Shown here: piece by piece, positions 34,572 to 44,654 of the stretch | Layout of the letters: every line of letters begins with the position of its first letter | How positions within the stretch are numbered: position 1 is the first letter of the stretch | Assembly: GCA_900552495.1 (NCBI GenBank) | Contig: URZY01000003.1 | Location: 62,001 to 126,000, forward strand | Direction of reading: 5' to 3' | Length of the DNA: 64,000 bases | Source of the DNA: an uncultured Mycoplasmatota bacterium | GTDB taxonomy: Bacteria > Bacillota_I > Bacilli_A > RF39 > UBA660 | Notes under the pieces: model-generated | The model's input: only the letters and a program-made list of their open reading frames with translations | Told to the model about the DNA's origin: nothing | The model's database searches: none | Program-made: the position numbers and the translations under genes

Positions 34572-36404
34572 TTAAATATGCTTTTCGTATTTTTTTCCCT
34601 CAATTTTATTATTAACAACATTTAATTTAGAATTTTCCTTTAAGCTATCTACATTTGCTAAAACTACTTCTTCTGTCATTTTTGATAATTCTTGGTAATC
34701 AACTTTTCCAACCGATGTTCTTGGAAAACTATCAATTACATTTATGAAAGTTGGTTGTTCTTCTTCACTAATATTATTACGCATATCATTAATAACTTCA
34801 TTTAAAGAATTAGGATCTTCTAAAACAAGGTGACATACTAAAATATTTTTGTAACAATCAACTTTGCACATTTTAACACATTCAGAAATTCTTACTTTCT
34901 CAGCTACATCAATAGGATTTACTTCGATACTCTTATTGCCACCAACAATAATCTTACTTGGTTTTTTAAATCTATCTAATACAACCAAACTTCCCGTTAC
35001 ATCAACATGTCCATAGTCTTTTGTATCAAACCAAACTATTCCATCTTCATCAGTTATAAATACTTCTTTAGTCAATTCATCTCTATTCATATAACCATTC
35101 ATCATACACGGACCAGTAATAAGAATTCTTCCATTTTGATTATATGTTAAATCGTTCATTTCATCATCAACTACTCTAACATTATTAAATGGTAATGGTA
35201 AACCAGCAGAGCCAAATAAATTACAGTTAGGATGAGCAACACTAAAACATGAGTCAACTTCAGAGGCTCCATAACCAGCCATTTGAAGTATTCCTGTTCG
35301 GTCATAAAAACTTCTAATTTGATTTGCTTCTCCTCTTTCTCCACCTACTACTGCTTTTTCCATATTTTTACTTATTTTTTCTATAGTTTTCTTATCTAAA
35401 TGTCTAACTGAATCCCATAAATACTGTGACCAAATTCCATAGTTTGGTAGATGTTTTTCAAGATATTTAGGAATATTTTCATATGTTAACGATAATTCTA
35501 AAATATTTTCAATTCCTAAACACATTGCCATATGAATTATATCCGCATCCCAAAATGCTAAGAATGGTGGAACTAGTGCTAGGTTTTTTTTGCCTCTTTC
35601 TAGTCCCAAATCTGCTAATTTATGTTGTAATGCTAAAGCATTATTTGCATCATGAGATAAGAGAATTGCTTTACTATCTCCAGTTGTTCCACTCGTAAAC
35701 GCAATATTGGCAGGCATTTTCGAGTAGTAAACACTATTTACTGGGTATTTATATTCTAGTCCATCACGTATAAATCTTGAAAAACTCTTTTGTTTTTTTA
35801 TCGTGTTACCTTTTATATTATTTTTTAATTGTAAAGCTTTAATCTTAACTCTCTCTGCATCAAACATTGGAGTGGATCTACTTAATGGTAGTTGAACTTT
35901 TTGTATAGAATCAAATTCCGGAAGATTCAACAAGTCACTCATCTTATCTTCAAATATATCAAGTGTAAAAATCATCTTTGGATTTACTTGTTTTATTCTT
36001 TTATATAATAATTCTTTATTCTCCATAAAATTTAAATTTGCTGTTATAGCTCCAACTTTTGTGCAAGCATATTTTAATGCAACTAGTTCTGGAGTTGATA
36101 GTGGTATTGTTACAATTACATCTCCTACCTGCACTCCATTTGCTTTTAAAGATTTTGAATATAAATCAACCATTTTATAAAATTCTTCTACTGTTATATA
36201 CTTTTTTCCTCTATTATTAATAATAGTTTGTGTTGGATAATTCTCATTACATTCTATCATATAATCACATTGATTCATTTTTGGAAATTCCACTTCAAAA
36301 ACTTCTGGTCTATACCATTGCTCCCAAATTCTATCCTTATGAATAACTCCTGTAATTGGTCTATTTAGTTTATATGCCTTATCATAGTTTATAATACCTT
36401 TCAT
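34572..36404 (-). CDS. AMP-forming acyl/aryl ligase (ANL superfamily)
   Basis: About 610 residues. The ANL P-loop FTSGTTGDSK lies at about 236-245, a GYGASE motif follows near 375, and the hinge/C-terminal lysine region (FKKPSKIIVGG, then FPRTSVGKVDY) is present, so an active ligase is likely. It activates a carboxylic acid as adenylate, with CoA or a carrier as acceptor; the substrate cannot be read. Start at 36404 has GGAGG 6 bases upstream; the longer form from 36449 lacks a site. The nearest neighbour downstream is the histidine kinase. Confidence 0.82.
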   Translation of the reverse strand: MKGIINYDKAYKLNRPITGVIHKDRIWEQWYRPEVFEVEFPKMNQCDYMIECNENYPTQTIINNRGKKYITVEEFYKMVDLYSKSLKANGVQVGDVIVTIPLSTPELVALKYACTKVGAITANLNFMENKELLYKRIKQVNPKMIFTLDIFEDKMSDLLNLPEFDSIQKVQLPLSRSTPMFDAERVKIKALQLKNNIKGNTIKKQKSFSRFIRDGLEYKYPVNSVYYSKMPANIAFTSGTTGDSKAILLSHDANNALALQHKLADLGLERGKKNLALVPPFLAFWDADIIHMAMCLGIENILELSLTYENIPKYLEKHLPNYGIWSQYLWDSVRHLDKKTIEKISKNMEKAVVGGERGEANQIRSFYDRTGILQMAGYGASEVDSCFSVAHPNCNLFGSAGLPLPFNNVRVVDDEMNDLTYNQNGRILITGPCMMNGYMNRDELTKEVFITDEDGIVWFDTKDYGHVDVTGSLVVLDRFKKPSKIIVGGNKSIEVNPIDVAEKVRISECVKMCKVDCYKNILVCHLVLEDPNSLNEVINDMRNNISEEEQPTFINVIDSFPRTSVGKVDYQELSKMTEEVVLANVDSLKENSKLNVVNNKIEGKKYEKHI

Positions 36405-36521
36405 ATTCTTCCTCCCCATTTTTATAAAAAGCAGCAATTTTAAAGACAAAATTTTCTATAAATTTCTGTTTATTACTATATTATTATATATAAAGATAAG
36501 TTTCTCATTTATAACTGTTTC

Positions 36522-36535
36522 CTAACACTTGTTAG
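36522..36535. promoter_or_regulatory. inverted repeat upstream of the ligase-kinase pair
   Basis: CTAACA-CT-TGTTAG lies about 115 bases upstream of the ligase ATG, in the only intergenic region here of that size. It could be an operator, but there is no partner site or known regulator to test against. Confidence 0.35.
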
Positions 36536-36562
36536 TCTACACAATCTTTATATAAATTTCAA

Positions 36563-37492
36563 CTAAATATCTCTTTGGTTATTTATATTTATTATAATAT
36601 TGCTCTTATTTTTTTCTCTTAACTCTTCTAGTTTTTCTTTAAATTCTTTAGGTGGTTCTACTTCAAAGAAGAGTTCTTTCCCAGTTCTAGGATGATTGAA
36701 CTTTATACTCTTAGAATGTAGCATTTGTCCAAATTCCGTAGCTTTTCCTTTACCATAGGCTGGGTCATTTACGACTGGGAAACCAATATAAGCTAAATGT
36801 ACTCTAATTTGATGTGTTCTTCCCGTTTCTAAAATACACTCAATCAGAGTGTTTTCTTTATACTGTTCTAAAACTCTAAAATGGGTAATTGCTTCCTTGG
36901 CATTCTGATCAGTTACCGTCATTTTTTGACGATCAGATGGATCTCTTCCAATTGGGGCATCAATAGTCCCTGTATCGTGCTTAATAACACCAGAAACAAG
37001 AGCAAGGTAATGACGCTCTACTTCTTTTTTAGAAATCATTTCTGATAGTTTCTCATGAGTCCACTCATTTTTTGCCACGAGCATTAGACCACTAGTATCT
37101 TTGTCAAGACGATGAACAATACCAGGGCGATGTTTTTCGCCACCAGTAATATTAAATTTATATAAAAGTGCATTTACTAAGGTTTTTGTGTAATGACCAG
37201 GAGCTGGATGAACTACCATACCACTGGCCTTATTTATTACTAATAAATCGTCATCCTCGTAAACTACATCAATAGCAATGTTTTCTGGTTCAACACTTAT
37301 GTCATAATTTAAATCGTCATTCACTTCAATTTCGTCATCTAATTTAACAGAATAACTTCCATTTACTTTCTTACCATTTACAATCACAAGACCCTCTTTA
37401 ATAAGTTTTTGAACTTTGCTTCTTGATAATTCTAATTGTTCAGCCAAATAAGAATCAAGGCGCATACCTTGGCTATTTTCTACCTTTATCAT
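36563..37492 (-). CDS. rluD: RluD-type rRNA pseudouridine synthase
   Basis: 309 residues. An S4 RNA-binding domain at about 12-70 (RLDSYLAEQLELSRSKVQ) is followed by a pseudouridine synthase domain. The catalytic Asp sits in HRLDKDTSGLMLVAK, and the GRTHQIRVHLAYIGFPVVND motif follows. Firmicutes members of this class modify helix 69 uridines in 23S rRNA. The same order lspA - small genes - rluD is common in Firmicutes. Confidence 0.92.
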   Translation of the reverse strand: MIKVENSQGMRLDSYLAEQLELSRSKVQKLIKEGLVIVNGKKVNGSYSVKLDDEIEVNDDLNYDISVEPENIAIDVVYEDDDLLVINKASGMVVHPAPGHYTKTLVNALLYKFNITGGEKHRPGIVHRLDKDTSGLMLVAKNEWTHEKLSEMISKKEVERHYLALVSGVIKHDTGTIDAPIGRDPSDRQKMTVTDQNAKEAITHFRVLEQYKENTLIECILETGRTHQIRVHLAYIGFPVVNDPAYGKGKATEFGQMLHSKSIKFNHPRTGKELFFEVEPPKEFKEKLEELREKNKSNIIININNQRDI

Positions 37493-37518
37493 AAGTAATC
37501 ACTCCTTTACCTCGTTGA

Positions 37519-37743
37519 TTATAGTAAATCTTTTATTTCAAGAAAGAATTTTGGCAATAAAAGATTTATTAAGTCTTGATCTGCTACTTCTGTTAAATGA
37601 TCAAAGTTTTCATATAAAATCTTAATATTTGTAATATCCTCTATAGCAACTAGATAATAATATACTGTTTCATTATAAATTGTTTTACTAATAATTTGAT
37701 ATTTATGATTATCATTTAATGTAATAATATCTTTGATGTTCAT
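37519..37743 (-). CDS. small hypothetical protein, DUF1292-like
   Basis: 74 residues with the layout of a short beta-rich domain (ITLNDNHKYQIISKTIYNET, YYYLVAIED) and an acidic helix. Somewhat like the DUF1292 protein at 29484-29786, but the similarity is weak. It overlaps the upstream 93-residue gene by 4 bases (ATGA). Confidence 0.5.
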   Translation of the reverse strand: MNIKDIITLNDNHKYQIISKTIYNETVYYYLVAIEDITNIKILYENFDHLTEVADQDLINLLLPKFFLEIKDLL

Positions 37744-38021
37744 TTTTTCTTTTCCTTAATATATTGCTTTGTTGTTTTAGCTTGTTTACTAGCAGAAAGT
37801 TTTTCTTTCATAATTCTAATGTTTGTAGATGATATACCTACCCCACTAAAGGCAGCTAAATATTGAAGATCACCAAATATTTGATCCCCTATACCAAAGG
37901 CTACACCCGCTAAAGTTAAACCTGCTATAGTAAAAATAGTATTTAGTGCTATTTTGGTTTCATTATGTTCTTCATACTTCTCTACATTCTTTACATAATA
38001 ATCTTTTGGTTCTTGCATCAC
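37740..38021 (-). CDS. small two-helix membrane protein
   Basis: 93 residues with a hydrophobic hairpin (about 29-44 and 49-68) and a basic C-terminus (KQYIKEKKK). A GGGGGAAAAG ribosome site precedes the start. It is transcribed with the 74-residue gene towards rluD. No family recognised. Confidence 0.5.
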   Translation of the reverse strand: MMQEPKDYYVKNVEKYEEHNETKIALNTIFTIAGLTLAGVAFGIGDQIFGDLQYLAAFSGVGISSTNIRIMKEKLSASKQAKTTKQYIKEKKK

Positions 38022-38075
38022 TTTTCCCCCTTAATTGTTGACATATTATAATATATTTTCTAGCTTTTGTCAATT

Positions 38076-38564
38076 TTAGCTGGGAAGGGAATTTGATTTT
38101 TTTAGTTCTATTTCTTCTTTAATTAAATCTATTAACAGCAAAACTGCTCCGATTGTGATGCCTATGTCAGCTAAATTAAACACAGGAAAGTTATAATTTC
38201 CAAAAGAAAACGATAAATAATCAATTACTGATTTATATATGATACGATCAAATAAATTACCAACTATTCCTCCAATCATGATGCCTAGTGATACAATGGT
38301 AAGTCTTGTTACTTGCTTTAATTTCTTAATATAATATTTTAGAAATATCAAACACAAAATACTAATTATAATTAAGAATAAAGTTTTATTACCAAAAATA
38401 CTAAAAGCTGCGCCTGTATTCTTTAAGTAATAAATAGAAAAGAAGTTTTTTATGATAGGTATTTCTTCCATTAAAACTAAGTTGTTGGTAATTATAAACT
38501 TTATTACTTGATCGAGTAATAAAAAGAATAACGCTACCGTATAGATTAGTTTTTTATTCTTCAT
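38076..38564 (-). CDS. lspA: lipoprotein signal peptidase II
   Basis: 162 residues, four membrane helices. The two catalytic Asp regions are present (GNLFDRIIYKSVIDYLSF and FNLADIGITIGA), as is the KNTGAAFS motif. It cleaves prolipoproteins before the lipidated Cys; a likely client in the window is the lipoprotein at 63434-63904. The gene starts inside the last codons of dnaE with its own AAAGGAG site. Confidence 0.93.
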   Translation of the reverse strand: MKNKKLIYTVALFFLLLDQVIKFIITNNLVLMEEIPIIKNFFSIYYLKNTGAAFSIFGNKTLFLIIISILCLIFLKYYIKKLKQVTRLTIVSLGIMIGGIVGNLFDRIIYKSVIDYLSFSFGNYNFPVFNLADIGITIGAVLLLIDLIKEEIELKKSNSLPS

Positions 38565-41514
38565 AGTTTTGGTCTCCTTTATTTAAGATTTTTATTTTTT
38601 CAACAATTATTTGGAACTGATCGAGACGGCGTTCAACATGACCTCTTACTTTTATTAAATCGCCTCGATTTAAGTTAAGATATTCATTATATATCTTTGG
38701 AAATAAAGTATATTCCATGGTAGCTGTTTCATCGCTTCCTGTTATGAAGGCCATTTTGTCACCTTTTTTGGTGTTAATTATTTTTATTTTATCCACAAGA
38801 ACTAATGTATCTATTCGTTTGGAAAAATAATTTTCCACAGTGTTTAGGGGAATACAATAAGGATTATCCTTTTTATACATTGTTGTTGGATGGGATGTTA
38901 AATAAAAGCCAAAAACTTCCTTCTCTTTTTCTAATAAGTAAGCATTTTCATATTCTGGTTGCTCTTCAAGATCTGGTTTCATCACTAGAGATGGGTCAAT
39001 GTCTTTCGTTAGTTCAGCATAATTAAATAAACTATCTAAGTTATGATAAAGAGTGGCACGATTTAGATTAAATTCTTTAAAGACATCCGCCATAATTAGG
39101 GTTTCAAAATTCTTCTTGCCTATACCCGCTATGTAAAGGCGTGAAAAGCAATCAAAAATATCTATAAATTCTCCGGCACTTCTAGCTCTTTTAATAGTAT
39201 CTGAAACAACAGTCCCAATTGTTCTAATATTAGATAATGGATAAATTATTTGGTTATCTTTTACTATGTAACGATTCGAACTTGTGTTAATCGTTGGTTT
39301 TAAGACTTCTATTTTATTAGCTTTTGCTTCCATTATATATTCATGAGTTTTCGTTTCGCTACCAATAACATTAGTTAATAAATTAGCAAAGAAAATTGTT
39401 GGATAGTGAGCCTTTAAATAGGCCATTTTATAGGCAATTATTGAGTAAGCGACTGAATGAGAACGATTAAATCCAAAACCCGCAAAGTTTAAAATTAGAT
39501 CATATATTTGTTTTGCTTGTTCTTTAGTGTGACCGTTCTCTATACTTTTAGCAATAAATTTTTCCTCTTCAGCTTGCAAAAGGTCTAACTTTTTCTTACT
39601 CATTGCACGTCTTAAAATATCAGCTTCCCCTAAAGTATAGCCAGCAAAAGCATTGGCAGCTTGGATAATTTGCTCCTGATAAATGAGAACACCATACGTA
39701 TCTTTTAAAATTGGTTCTAGTGACTTATCAAGATATGTAATTGGTTCTTCGTGATGCTTTCTTCTTATATATGAATCAATATTTACTGCCGCTCCGGGTC
39801 TAAATAAAGCAATAGCTGCAAAGATATCTTCAAAAGTATTTGGCTTAAATTTACGAATAAAATTGCGCATACCAGTTGACTCAAACTGAAAAATCCCACA
39901 TGTATTGGCTGTTTCAAAAATATGAAGGGCTGCAGAATCATTTAAAGGGATTTTGGAGAATTCAAGTTCTTCTCCAGTCGCATTTTTTATATCTGTTAAA
40001 ATATTGGCAATAATTGTTAAATTTTTTAGGCCTAAAAAGTCCATTTTCAGCAAACCTAATTCTTCTAAGTATTCCATGGTATAACCAGTTAGATACATAC
40101 CATCTCCTGTTGTTAGGGGGATTACTTCATCAAGATCAACTTGACTCATGACAATTCCAGCAGCGTGTGAGGAGGTGTGACGGGGAAAGCCCTCTAGTTT
40201 AATAGCTATTTTAAAAAGGTTGACAAGGGAGGTGTCACTATCAATTCTTGCCTTAAACGCTTGGTTTTTGGTGTAAAAATCATTTAATTTTTCTTTTGTA
40301 ATCCCCGGAATAAAACGACATAAACCGTCAATTTTATATTGAGGAATATTTAGCACTCTAGCTACATCTCTTAACACCTGTTTTGCACTCATTGTCCCAA
40401 AAGTTACAATGCCACATACACGTCTTTTACCATACTTTTCAATAACATATTCAATAACTTCTCCTCTTCTATTATCAGGAAAATCCGTATCAATATCAGG
40501 CATAGTCTTTCGTTCCGGATTTAGAAAACGTTCAAAAACCAAATCATATTTAAGAGGATCAATATCAGTTATTCCTAGAGAGTACGCGACTAAAGAACCA
40601 GCCGCAGAACCTCTACCGGGTCCAACTAGAATTTTATTTTTTTTAGCAAATTTAATAAAGTCGTACACTACTAAAAAATAGTTGGAAAAACCCATTTCTG
40701 TAATCACTTGTAATTCATAGGCTAACCTATTTCGATACTTCTCAGGGACATTACCGTTTAGTCGTTTAGTTAATCCGGCCTTACATAATTCAAAAAGGTA
40801 TTGGATTGGATCCTCACAATCATAAATTGGTAAAAGTAATTTTGCTGGAGGAAATTCCAAGTTACATTTATCGGCAATTAATTGAGTATTTATTAAGCCA
40901 GTGTTATCTGAAAAATCCAAAATATTATTTATAAGTAACTCGTGATTAGCAGTTTCATATACTATATCGTCGCTGACGGTTCTACCATCTCTTATTCTAT
41001 ATAAGTAAGGTAAAATATCTTCATCATTTTTTGTAAAATATAAAGTTTCACGAAAGAAAACAATATTTTTAGTAAGAAGATAAGCCTCAGCGTTTTCTTG
41101 TTTAGTTGTATATCCTTGATACAATTCCTGATAAATAGACGTCAGTGATTGATAAAAAGTAAGAGATGAATATGGTAGCACAGCTATAACTTCTTTATTA
41201 TAAGTTTGTAAATCTTCAAACGTTACCTGTTGCTCATTTTGAATAGTAGAAAGTTTTATTAGTGATTTATAACCATCGTAGTTTTTTGCATATAATACAA
41301 TTGAAAAATCTTTTAATAAAAGATGGAGACCAATAATAGGTTTAATATTTTCTTTTTGGCATTTGTGAATAAACTCCATGGTTGCATACATATTTGTATC
41401 AGCTAAGGCAATACTAGAAATATTATTGGTTTTGGCATAAGATATTAAGTCATCTACTTTTAATAAACTTGATAATAGCGAATAGTTACTCTTGTTGAAC
41501 AACGGAATATACAT
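38554..41514 (-). CDS. dnaE: DNA polymerase III alpha subunit (DnaE)
   Basis: 986 residues, the short DnaE form of Firmicutes. It comprises a PHP region (about 1-210), palm, the catalytic Asp pair PDIDTDFPD (D340, D342), a VGPGRGSAAGSLVAY motif at about 297-311, fingers, HhH and a C-terminal OB fold (RGDLIKVRGHVERR). The PHP start, usually with an HxH zinc pair, reads MYIPLFNKSNYSLL: the histidines are missing, so this PHP is probably a structural remnant. PolC is not in the window. Confidence 0.94.
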   Translation of the reverse strand: MYIPLFNKSNYSLLSSLLKVDDLISYAKTNNISSIALADTNMYATMEFIHKCQKENIKPIIGLHLLLKDFSIVLYAKNYDGYKSLIKLSTIQNEQQVTFEDLQTYNKEVIAVLPYSSLTFYQSLTSIYQELYQGYTTKQENAEAYLLTKNIVFFRETLYFTKNDEDILPYLYRIRDGRTVSDDIVYETANHELLINNILDFSDNTGLINTQLIADKCNLEFPPAKLLLPIYDCEDPIQYLFELCKAGLTKRLNGNVPEKYRNRLAYELQVITEMGFSNYFLVVYDFIKFAKKNKILVGPGRGSAAGSLVAYSLGITDIDPLKYDLVFERFLNPERKTMPDIDTDFPDNRRGEVIEYVIEKYGKRRVCGIVTFGTMSAKQVLRDVARVLNIPQYKIDGLCRFIPGITKEKLNDFYTKNQAFKARIDSDTSLVNLFKIAIKLEGFPRHTSSHAAGIVMSQVDLDEVIPLTTGDGMYLTGYTMEYLEELGLLKMDFLGLKNLTIIANILTDIKNATGEELEFSKIPLNDSAALHIFETANTCGIFQFESTGMRNFIRKFKPNTFEDIFAAIALFRPGAAVNIDSYIRRKHHEEPITYLDKSLEPILKDTYGVLIYQEQIIQAANAFAGYTLGEADILRRAMSKKKLDLLQAEEEKFIAKSIENGHTKEQAKQIYDLILNFAGFGFNRSHSVAYSIIAYKMAYLKAHYPTIFFANLLTNVIGSETKTHEYIMEAKANKIEVLKPTINTSSNRYIVKDNQIIYPLSNIRTIGTVVSDTIKRARSAGEFIDIFDCFSRLYIAGIGKKNFETLIMADVFKEFNLNRATLYHNLDSLFNYAELTKDIDPSLVMKPDLEEQPEYENAYLLEKEKEVFGFYLTSHPTTMYKKDNPYCIPLNTVENYFSKRIDTLVLVDKIKIINTKKGDKMAFITGSDETATMEYTLFPKIYNEYLNLNRGDLIKVRGHVERRLDQFQIIVEKIKILNKGDQNYEE

Positions 41515-41688
41515 AGTAATGCCTCCTTTTCTATATTTATTTTATCATAAATTGGTTAAGGGAAAAAGAGAAAGCTGTTTTTTTAAAAGTTAAGTTTAAG
41601 CCTTTATTTAAAACATTTTATTTGACTTTATGTTTTTTTTATGTTAAAGTTATTAAGCAGAACGAAATGACCAAAGGAGGGACAGAAA

Positions 41689-41868
41689 ATGGCAGTTAAT
41701 GTAACAACTAGAAAAGGTAATGTTAAAAATACAAGATCTCATGCTTTAAATGCGACAAAGAAGAGACAAAATTTAAACTTACAAGTTTATAGACTTGAAG
41801 ACGGTACTAAAGTTAGAATTTCAGCAAAAGAAAAAAGAACTTTATTAAAGAACGAAAAAGCTGCATAG
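41689..41868 (+). CDS. rpmB: ribosomal protein bL28
   Basis: A 59-residue protein. It contains the core L28 pattern (NTRSHALNATKKRQNLNLQ, then DGTKVRISAKEKRTLLK). It has no cysteine, so it is a zinc-free (C-minus) type, with the usual CxxC start shortened to VNVTTRKGN. A strong AAAGGAGGG site precedes the ATG. A weak TTGACT (41622-41627) may be its -35. Monocistronic, with a terminator directly after. Confidence 0.88.
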   Translation: MAVNVTTRKGNVKNTRSHALNATKKRQNLNLQVYRLEDGTKVRISAKEKRTLLKNEKAA

Positions 41869-41889
41869 TTGATATGCAGTTTTATTTTT
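41861..41889 (+). terminator. rpmB terminator
   Basis: CTGCATA and TATGCAG pair around a five-base loop, followed by TTTTATTTTT. The left arm includes the stop codon of rpmB. Confidence 0.78.
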
Positions 41890-41911
41890 AAGAAATTAGT
41901 TTTAATATAAG

Positions 41912-41962
41912 AAAAAGTAGTTTAGAAAGGCACTAGGAAAATGACTCTCTAAAACTACTTTT
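41912..41962. terminator. terminator shared by the 232-residue gene and the rpmB side
   Basis: AAAAGTAGTTTAGA (41913-41926) pairs with TCTAAAACTACTTTT (41948-41962) with one bulged base, and has A and T runs at its ends. It lies just after the minus-strand stop at 41963. Confidence 0.72.
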
Positions 41963-42661
41963 TTATTCACATGTAAATCCATTTGGAGTAATTGTTGCAG
42001 CAACGGTTTCTTTTGTATCACCTAAGTTAAATGGGACATTAGCAAAAATGTTCCCTGTATGCATTGTTGTTAGTGTTGATTTGTTTAATTTTGTTAAATC
42101 TACTACAGCAACTGACTGCATTCCTGAATCGGTTAAGGTTGTTGTCATTTTATAGCCGGTTACTGGAACAGCATCTACTGCCTTATAGGCATTATAAATA
42201 TTTTGGGTTGCTGTAACACCTTCAGCATTACCTTCTAACGGACTAATAGCTAAAACCATTATATAATTTTGTAACTGATTATTTTCATTATATTGAAGTG
42301 TATATGTTACAGAACCCTTTGTTCCATCTACATTCGCTTCGCTAACATATTTGCATATTTGTTCGTTAGATTGAACTTTATTTTGAACTAAATTAGCATC
42401 CGTATTTGTATTATCTTTTTGATTAGTTTCGCTTTTGGCAACAGGTGCATTATCTAAAGCTGTCATTATATTCGGATAAGCAAAGCCTAGAGAGATAGAA
42501 AGAACACCGGCAATGGCAAATAGTAAAGCTGGTTTTTTACTAGTTTTTCTTTCAAATCTGGCCAGTTCTTTTACATCATTTAAATTTAAAACTTGAGTTT
42601 TAGCTAATTCCTCTTGTGAAACTTGACTACTTTGTTGTACTTGATTATTATTTTGATTCAT
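41963..42661 (-). CDS. single-pass membrane protein of unknown function
   Basis: 232 residues: a Gln/Asn-rich cytoplasmic start, a basic stretch (RFERKTSKK), one membrane helix (about 46-64), a polar linker, and an outer beta-rich domain. The domain starts near C103 (EQICKYVSE) and ends in Cys231 (NGFTCE). Cysteines at its two ends suggest a closing disulfide. The small lipoprotein at 63434 has a similar plan. No known family is recognised. Confidence 0.55.
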   Translation of the reverse strand: MNQNNNQVQQSSQVSQEELAKTQVLNLNDVKELARFERKTSKKPALLFAIAGVLSISLGFAYPNIMTALDNAPVAKSETNQKDNTNTDANLVQNKVQSNEQICKYVSEANVDGTKGSVTYTLQYNENNQLQNYIMVLAISPLEGNAEGVTATQNIYNAYKAVDAVPVTGYKMTTTLTDSGMQSVAVVDLTKLNKSTLTTMHTGNIFANVPFNLGDTKETVAATITPNGFTCE

Positions 42662-42741
42662 AATTCCACCTCTATCTTACATCTACTATAAGTTCATTAT
42701 AGCAGATTTTTTTTATTATTCAAACAAAAAAATAACTATTT

Positions 42742-44559
42742 CTAGTTATTTTTCTTTCTAGCATCAAATTTCTTACGCTCTTCTGTATTTAGAATTCTTT
42801 TGCGAATTCTAATGTTATTTGGAGTTACTTCTACTAATTCATCAGAATTGATATAATCTAGAGCATATTCTAGAGTAATTGGTCGAGGTCTTTTTAAGAC
42901 AACAGTGTGATCAGATCCAGCTGCTCGTGTATTTGTCAATTGTTTTCCCTTTACAACATTTACAGCCAAGTCGTTGTCACGATTGCATTCACCGACAACC
43001 ATTCCTTCATAAACTTCTGTACCAGGTTCAATAAACATAATTCCTCGATCCTCTAAATTGCCAATGGAATAAGCTGTAGATTGTCCATTTTCCATTGATA
43101 CAAGTACTCCTAGTTTTCTTTCACCAATGACACCATTTTCATATGGTAAATATTCTTTAAAAGTATGATTCATGATTCCATACCCTTTAGTTAAAGTCAT
43201 AAAATCCGTTGAAAAACCTAATAATCCGCGAGATGGAATTGTATATAATAGTCTAACTTGATTTTCAAAATTGGTCATTGTTTCCATTTTTCCACCACGA
43301 ATACCTAATTGTTCAATTATAGTTCCTACACAATCCTCTGGTACTTCGATTTGTAATTCTTCATATGGTTCATATTTTTGACCATTTATTTCTTTTATAA
43401 TTACACTTGGTTTTGATACTTCTAATTCAAACCCTTCACGACGCATATTTTCAATTAAAATACTTAAGTGAAGTTCTCCACGTCCGCTTACTAGGAAGGA
43501 TTCATTAGTTGCAGGTTCAACTTTTAAACTTACATCTTTTTGAGTTTCACGGATTAAACGCTCTTCAATTTTTCTAGCTGTAACAATTTTACCATCTCTT
43601 CCAACAAATGGTGAAGAATTTGTTCCAAAGGTCATTTGTAAGGTTGGTTCATCAATATGCAATAGTGGCAGTGGTAAAATATCCGTTGTATTGCAAATAG
43701 TTTCTCCTACTGAAATATCCGCAAGACCAGCAATTGCTATTAAATCACCAGCCTCAGCCTCATCTATTTCAATTCTTTTATATCCATAATATCCAAATAG
43801 TTTTTGAATTCTGAACTGTTTGGTAGTACCATCTAAACGACAGCAGGTTACCATTTCACCAGTTTTAATGGTACCATTTTGAACTCGACCAATACCAATT
43901 CTTCCTACAAATTCATTATAGTCAAGTAAGGCAGGTTGGAATTGTAATGGAGCATCTTTAGAACCACTTGGGGCTGGTATTTCTTCTAAAATAGCGTCAA
44001 GTACCTCTGTAAATCCTGGAGTTTGAGTTGATAAATCGTCACTTAATGAACAAGTTCCATTTAATCCTGAGGCATATAGAACTTTAAAATCTAGTTGATC
44101 ATCGTCAGCACCTAGCTCGATAAATAAATCTAGGACTTCATCGACTACTTGTTTACATCTGGCAGCTGGTTTATCTACCTTATTAATAATGACGATTGGC
44201 TTTACTTTAGCTTCGAAAGCCTTTTTTAAAACAAATCTTGTTTGAGGCATAGCTCCTTCATAGGCATCTACAACTAGTAAAACACCATCAACCATATTCA
44301 TGATTCGCTCAACCTCACCACCAAAATCAGCATGACCTGGCGTGTCTAAAATATTTATTCTTACTCCCTTATAATCTATAGCTGTTGTTTTGGCTAAAAT
44401 TGTAATTCCTCTTTCTCTTTCAATGTCATTAGAATCCATTGATACATCTGAAACGTCTTCATTGTCGCGGAACATTCCAGAATGTTTAATGATGCCATCT
44501 ACCAAAGTTGTTTTCCCATGGTCAACATGGGCAATAATTGCTATATTTCTTTTTTCCAT
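42742..44559 (-). CDS. typA: GTPase TypA/BipA
   Basis: About 605 residues. The G motifs are G1 AHVDHGKTTLVD, G2 region RERGITI, G3 DTPGHADFGGE and G4 NKVDKPAAR. Domains II, III and V and the TypA C-terminal domain (AYSIGNLEDRG, TNTRAAGSD) follow. It is a ribosome-associated GTPase of stress and assembly. I chose the ATG at 44559, with AGAGGTG 6 bases before it. Confidence 0.95.
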   Translation of the reverse strand: MEKRNIAIIAHVDHGKTTLVDGIIKHSGMFRDNEDVSDVSMDSNDIERERGITILAKTTAIDYKGVRINILDTPGHADFGGEVERIMNMVDGVLLVVDAYEGAMPQTRFVLKKAFEAKVKPIVIINKVDKPAARCKQVVDEVLDLFIELGADDDQLDFKVLYASGLNGTCSLSDDLSTQTPGFTEVLDAILEEIPAPSGSKDAPLQFQPALLDYNEFVGRIGIGRVQNGTIKTGEMVTCCRLDGTTKQFRIQKLFGYYGYKRIEIDEAEAGDLIAIAGLADISVGETICNTTDILPLPLLHIDEPTLQMTFGTNSSPFVGRDGKIVTARKIEERLIRETQKDVSLKVEPATNESFLVSGRGELHLSILIENMRREGFELEVSKPSVIIKEINGQKYEPYEELQIEVPEDCVGTIIEQLGIRGGKMETMTNFENQVRLLYTIPSRGLLGFSTDFMTLTKGYGIMNHTFKEYLPYENGVIGERKLGVLVSMENGQSTAYSIGNLEDRGIMFIEPGTEVYEGMVVGECNRDNDLAVNVVKGKQLTNTRAAGSDHTVVLKRPRPITLEYALDYINSDELVEVTPNNIRIRKRILNTEERKKFDARKKNN

Positions 44560-44654
44560 TTTATACACCTCTTCTTGCAACGTTCACAATTATAACATAA
44601 CGCAAAAAAAAATACTAGATATTTCTAATATTTTTGTTGATTTTTCAATCTCTA

